Source of the DNA: Hetaerina americana
Taxonomy: Eukaryota; Arthropoda; Insecta; Odonata; Calopterygidae
Length of the DNA: 64,000 nt
Direction: 5' to 3'
NCBI GenBank assembly: GCA_022747635.1
Contig: JAKTNV010000003.1
Coordinates: 34,007,199 to 34,071,198, forward strand
The notes under the pieces are model-generated. The model saw only the letters and a list, made by a program, of their open reading frames with translations, was not told the origin of the DNA and did not search any database. Below, in pieces: positions 60,278 to 64,000 of the stretch; the stretch's first letter is position 1, and each line of letters starts with the position of its first letter. The position numbers and the translations under genes are program-made.

Positions 60278-61329
60278 ATGGAAGAGGAGGAGGAAGGATG
60301 AAAGCAAGGGAGTAGTCAGAGATCCGGTAATGGATCAACCGAAATGAGCCCTGTGGCATTTTTCGTATACGAGCCTTATTATCATTAGAACCCAACAAGT
60401 ACCCTGCTCGGTATACACCAAAATAATTCACAACCACGATACAGTCCACCACTTAGGTTATGGAGATGCCTGTGTTTGAATCTCCTACCCCGAATGAAGT
60501 TAATAAAGGCTTTTTCAAACACATCTCTCAAAATATGTCATGAACGGAAGAAACAATGACTATACTTATTCCATCACTAAATGGCACCAAAGTTACTTCT
60601 GGTGTCATCGGTGGGCACTTGATGCCCTTAATAGTCATATGTAGGTGGCTTTTCTGATACCTTCGTCGCGATGCAACGTTAAAGCCTATATGGCAGAAGA
60701 CATTACGCTCTTCCCTTCTTGATAGAATGGTGAGTGCATATCCTTTTTCCACAAATCTGCTCGCAAAGTCGGATTAAAATAAGAAATACCACCCACGGTT
60801 TCTTGTTTTTAACCACGAGGAACATTCTCGCTCGGTAAACCGACATTCTTGACGACGGTGTAATAATTCAACGATATTTAAATTTGCTTTATATTTTGTT
60901 ATTAAGAGGTCAATGTTTTGAATCTCTCGGGGATTTAACAAAATATTGCCGCAATTCCACGCGAAGGGTAATCTGCAATTCTAGAAGTCCATTCACCATT
61001 GAGATATTAATCTGCTGTGTTTCAATGCCTCCGTGCGAAAGGAATTAAAATGGCCAGGTCAGCGACGAAAATGATCAAAAGCTGCCATTTGGTTGCTCAA
61101 TCACTAGTGGGTACTATAATCGCCCTGCTATTCCGGTGATGTATTAATCATCGATACGATTTATTGGCAGATTAAACTTGATTGCGTCACGTTTTACGCC
61201 TCATCAGCCTTTCTCTTTTCCGATACCCTTTTCCAAGGAAACCAAAAAAATATATATGTATACATATATACGCATCTAAAAAAACTGCGGAAAAATACCA
61301 AACCGAGCAAATGTGATCCGGACTTAATG
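60278..61329. other. Mixed DNA, no gene recognised
   Basis: A purine-rich tail of the hairpin (to 60,320), then mixed DNA. A B-box-like word (gtttgaatctcc near 60,473) occurs without a clear A box. No gene. Confidence 0.45.
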
Positions 61330-62260
61330 AAAGGTTGTCTCCCCTGTCTCCATCCTTTTTCCCAAATTCATCTCGTCCCAAAGCTTCCCCTACACTCAAA
61401 CCCTCCCTAACCGGAATTCCCCCACCTTCCTCCCCCCTCCTAATTTCATCCTCTCAATCCCTCAATTTCCCCTTTCCCTCTTTCTTCACTCGGTGCGCCT
61501 CGCCGCACCCACACACACACACGAGCACATCACAAACACTCCCTCCCTCATCCTAAAACTCTCCCTGATTCAACCCTCTGCTCCCTCCCTCCCATCCCCT
61601 CGATGTTCCCTCTCATCCCACCGCTTTCCCCAGCCTCACCCGTACACCTTAAGCAATCCCTTTAGAGAGGAGGGGGGGGGGACAACGCCGGAAAGTCCTT
61701 TCTCCTCCTCACCTGAGACCCTTCTCTTCATAGTTCACCACTCACCTAATCTCCTCTACGCTCTCTCTCTCCCTCTCTTCAGAGCTCTTCCCCTGCTCGA
61801 TTCTCTTCCTCCATCCCTCTGCCTTCTAACCCCACCACCCGAACACGGGAGAGAGACTGAGCCCGAGCCGTAGCTTCTCATCCTGCACTTACTGCACCCC
61901 AAAATCACACCGATCCCACCTTTCACCCCCCACCCCATCTCTTCTCCCTTTCACACAACCCTCCCCACCCTTAACCCTTTCCCTTTTTATGTAACATCAC
62001 TCCGCCACCACCCCTGTCCTCTCTGTACTTTCTCTCCCCCATCTCTATTTCCTCTTTTGAAATCCTATCCCCTATTTCTCCTCCGTTCTCCTTTCCGACA
62101 TTCCTTCCTCGTGCTACTCTCATCCGCGATGGGCACACCCTTCACCTTACCTCTCTCCCCCGCCATAACTTCCATGCCCCCATGTTTTACCTCGCCCTCA
62201 ATCTCCGAAATTCTATCTGATGTCTATACACAGAAGTAATTTCTATGTATGGCTTCCTGT
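61330..62260. repeat. Pyrimidine-rich block
   Basis: About 0.9 kb of C/T-rich DNA with a G run near 61,672-61,681. Frames up to 126 codons are low-complexity. Confidence 0.72.
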
Positions 62261-63389
62261 TATGGCTATTTCGAGGTTTTGTGCAGCTTTCGTTGGTTTG
62301 TTTTCATTCATGAACAGTCCGTCTGTTTTTTTCTCTCCTGGTCTTTCAAGTAAGTTCCATTATTTCCTCTCACCTTTGTCGGACCGAGGTTAAATTCCAT
62401 TTCACCTGGTTGCTCTCCTTTGCCTTGCTCAACTTTCTATTGAGGTACTTTAATAACCGCCAAAGTACAACTGTTTTCTAGTTATGAGCAGGGGGAGGGA
62501 CTTATTTCTAATTACACAGTTTTCTCTTTGATATCCATTTCTCAACTCGTCTAATTTTACCTTTTTTGGTAACTTTTTCAAGCTGATGATGTATTTAACC
62601 TATTCGTGAAGGGTTTCCATAAGTTCCCCTTAGTACTCATAGTTCCAATTACAACTTTCTACCTCAGGAATACTTAGGATTCTCACTTTTTAACAGTGAA
62701 AATATGCAAAAACATATTGATTTCATTTGGCTTAACCTAACCCAACTACCCGTTATCTTCACCTTAATATTGAATTGAAATCATGCCACCTATTTATAAT
62801 TCATGTAAACAATTTTTTTCGTAAATTTTAATTCTACGTTTCAACTTTGAGGCAATGGCATTAGCGGAGCACTTTTTTGCCTAGATATCACGGATAAGTT
62901 ACCCATCTCCAACCTTCCGAATATTTTCTAAGCAAATAGCTATATTGAGATATAGTTTCAAAACCACGAAGGAAAGAATAGAGCTCACAGCGGGAGAAGA
63001 TGCATTTCTCAAAAATTATAATTGATAATGAAGCGGAAAATGTATATTTTAATTAGAAACCTCACATTTTTTAACCGAACGCTGGAATATCATGGAAACA
63101 TTTACATGGCGGTTCATAGCAGCTTGCATGGATCACCCTAAAGATATTTAGTGAAATTTTCTTTATAGCTGGGTAAATACGCTGGATTTATGAGCTTTTC
63201 TATAGTTTTGATTTTTTGAAAAGGTTATTTCGTAACTTATTCTTTCTGAGGACATATTCGTGAGGTAAGTGATAAAGCTCCCAAGGAATATTGCCTATCA
63301 TCATCTGTTATCTATTTTTCTTTAGGTCTATCTATTTTTTTCCGAAAACACCGGTTATCAAGCTCACAATTCTTCTATCTACCGTCTGA
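62261..63389. other. AT-rich DNA, no gene recognised
   Basis: T-leaning then AT-rich; nothing recognised. Confidence 0.5.
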
Positions 63390-63740
63390 GTCTTATTGTC
63401 TAGTCTTCCCTCTTCTAGTCCATCTCTTTTCCTCTACATCTATACCTATCTCCCTTTACCTTCTTCCTTTTTTCTCTTAACTCCCTCTCTCCGACTTGTG
63501 TCAAGTCCCTCGCGTCCCCTATCGGTGCCTACCCTTCCTTGCTCCTTCCACCCAACGCCACAATCTCTCTCTTCTCTTTCTACGCCACTCCGCATCTCCC
63601 CGACCCTCCTTATATCCCTCCTCCTCCCCAGGATCTTCCGCACCACTCCTCCTCACCCCTGGCCGTGCCTCCACCCGCCACCCAACTCACTCCCCACCCA
63701 CTGAACACTCTCTTTTCTCCTGAGCCTAAGCCCTGCCGCT
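63390..63740. repeat. Pyrimidine-rich block
   Basis: About 0.35 kb of C/T-rich DNA; three overlapping frames in different registers are compositional. The last 260 bases of the window are mixed with no feature. Confidence 0.68.
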
Positions 63741-64000
63741 TTCATAGATCCACAATGCGAGCAATCCCCTTTCAGGAGCACACAATATATATCCAAAGAC
63801 AAAGGTCTCCATCACGGATGATTCCATTGTGCGAATATCAGCTTTCGAGAATGCTCGATTCCAAATGAAGAATTCTCAGTATGAAAATACTACGCCAACG
63901 CCGTGGAAAGATTTTCTGCAAGAGGGAAAAAATTCCAAATATTCTTACGAGCAGGCGATGTGGATGCCAAGCACCCTCCCCGCAGCCCCCGGCCTGGAAA

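Overview
This 64 kb window looks like non-genic nuclear DNA from an animal, most likely an arthropod. It is AT-rich background broken up by long (TA)n microsatellites. It holds at least six mariner-type (IS630/Tc1/mariner superfamily) transposon remnants from several lineages, a Penelope-like retroelement with inverted terminal repeats, and several tRNA-derived SINE-like repeats. I found no host protein-coding gene, rRNA gene, tRNA gene, CRISPR array or bacterial-type operon that I can support. Nearly all longer open frames are either strand-biased pyrimidine/purine tracts, which lack stop codons for compositional reasons, or TATA microsatellites. The species cannot be named from this sequence; the arthropod reading rests mainly on the variety of mariners and is an inference.

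Layout, left part (1-25 kb). A mauritiana-like mariner is cut by the left edge (1-961). Alternating purine-rich and pyrimidine-rich blocks follow (2.8-5.6 kb and 8.4-12.5 kb), with a tRNA-derived SINE between them (6.6-6.9 kb). Next come an internally deleted mariner with perfect 30-bp inverted ends (13,044-13,601) and a near full-length but broken mariner (15,141-16,398). A pyrimidine block at 18.9-20.3 kb and a weaker one at 21.8-22.7 kb precede a second internally deleted mariner with perfect 33-bp ends (23,699-24,451). A cluster of Penelope-type terminal fragments lies between (TA)n arrays at 24.6-25.1 kb, including a 67-bp-armed fold-back.

Middle part (25-50 kb). Mostly anonymous AT-rich DNA, with a second SINE-like repeat (25.8-26.1 kb), a truncated copy of the first SINE inside (TA)n (32.6-32.8 kb), large pyrimidine blocks (38.7-41.7 and 43.2-44.3 kb) and a degraded mariner of a further lineage (42.0-42.9 kb).

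Right part (50-64 kb). The most informative stretch. A 1.27-kb mauritiana-like mariner (50,144-51,410) sits inside a copy of the same SINE. Just downstream, a 5'-truncated Penelope-like element (reverse transcriptase plus GIY-YIG endonuclease remnants, minus strand) is framed by two ~287-bp inverted repeats, each with a hammerhead-ribozyme-like core, and the whole unit is bounded by a 12-bp direct repeat. More pyrimidine/purine blocks and another SINE-like repeat fill the remainder.

There is no cooperating gene set. The biology here is transposon history: nested insertion, internal deletion creating non-autonomous mariners, retroelement ends carrying self-cleaving-RNA-like motifs, and roughly 13 kb of unexplained strand-asymmetric pyrimidine/purine blocks.
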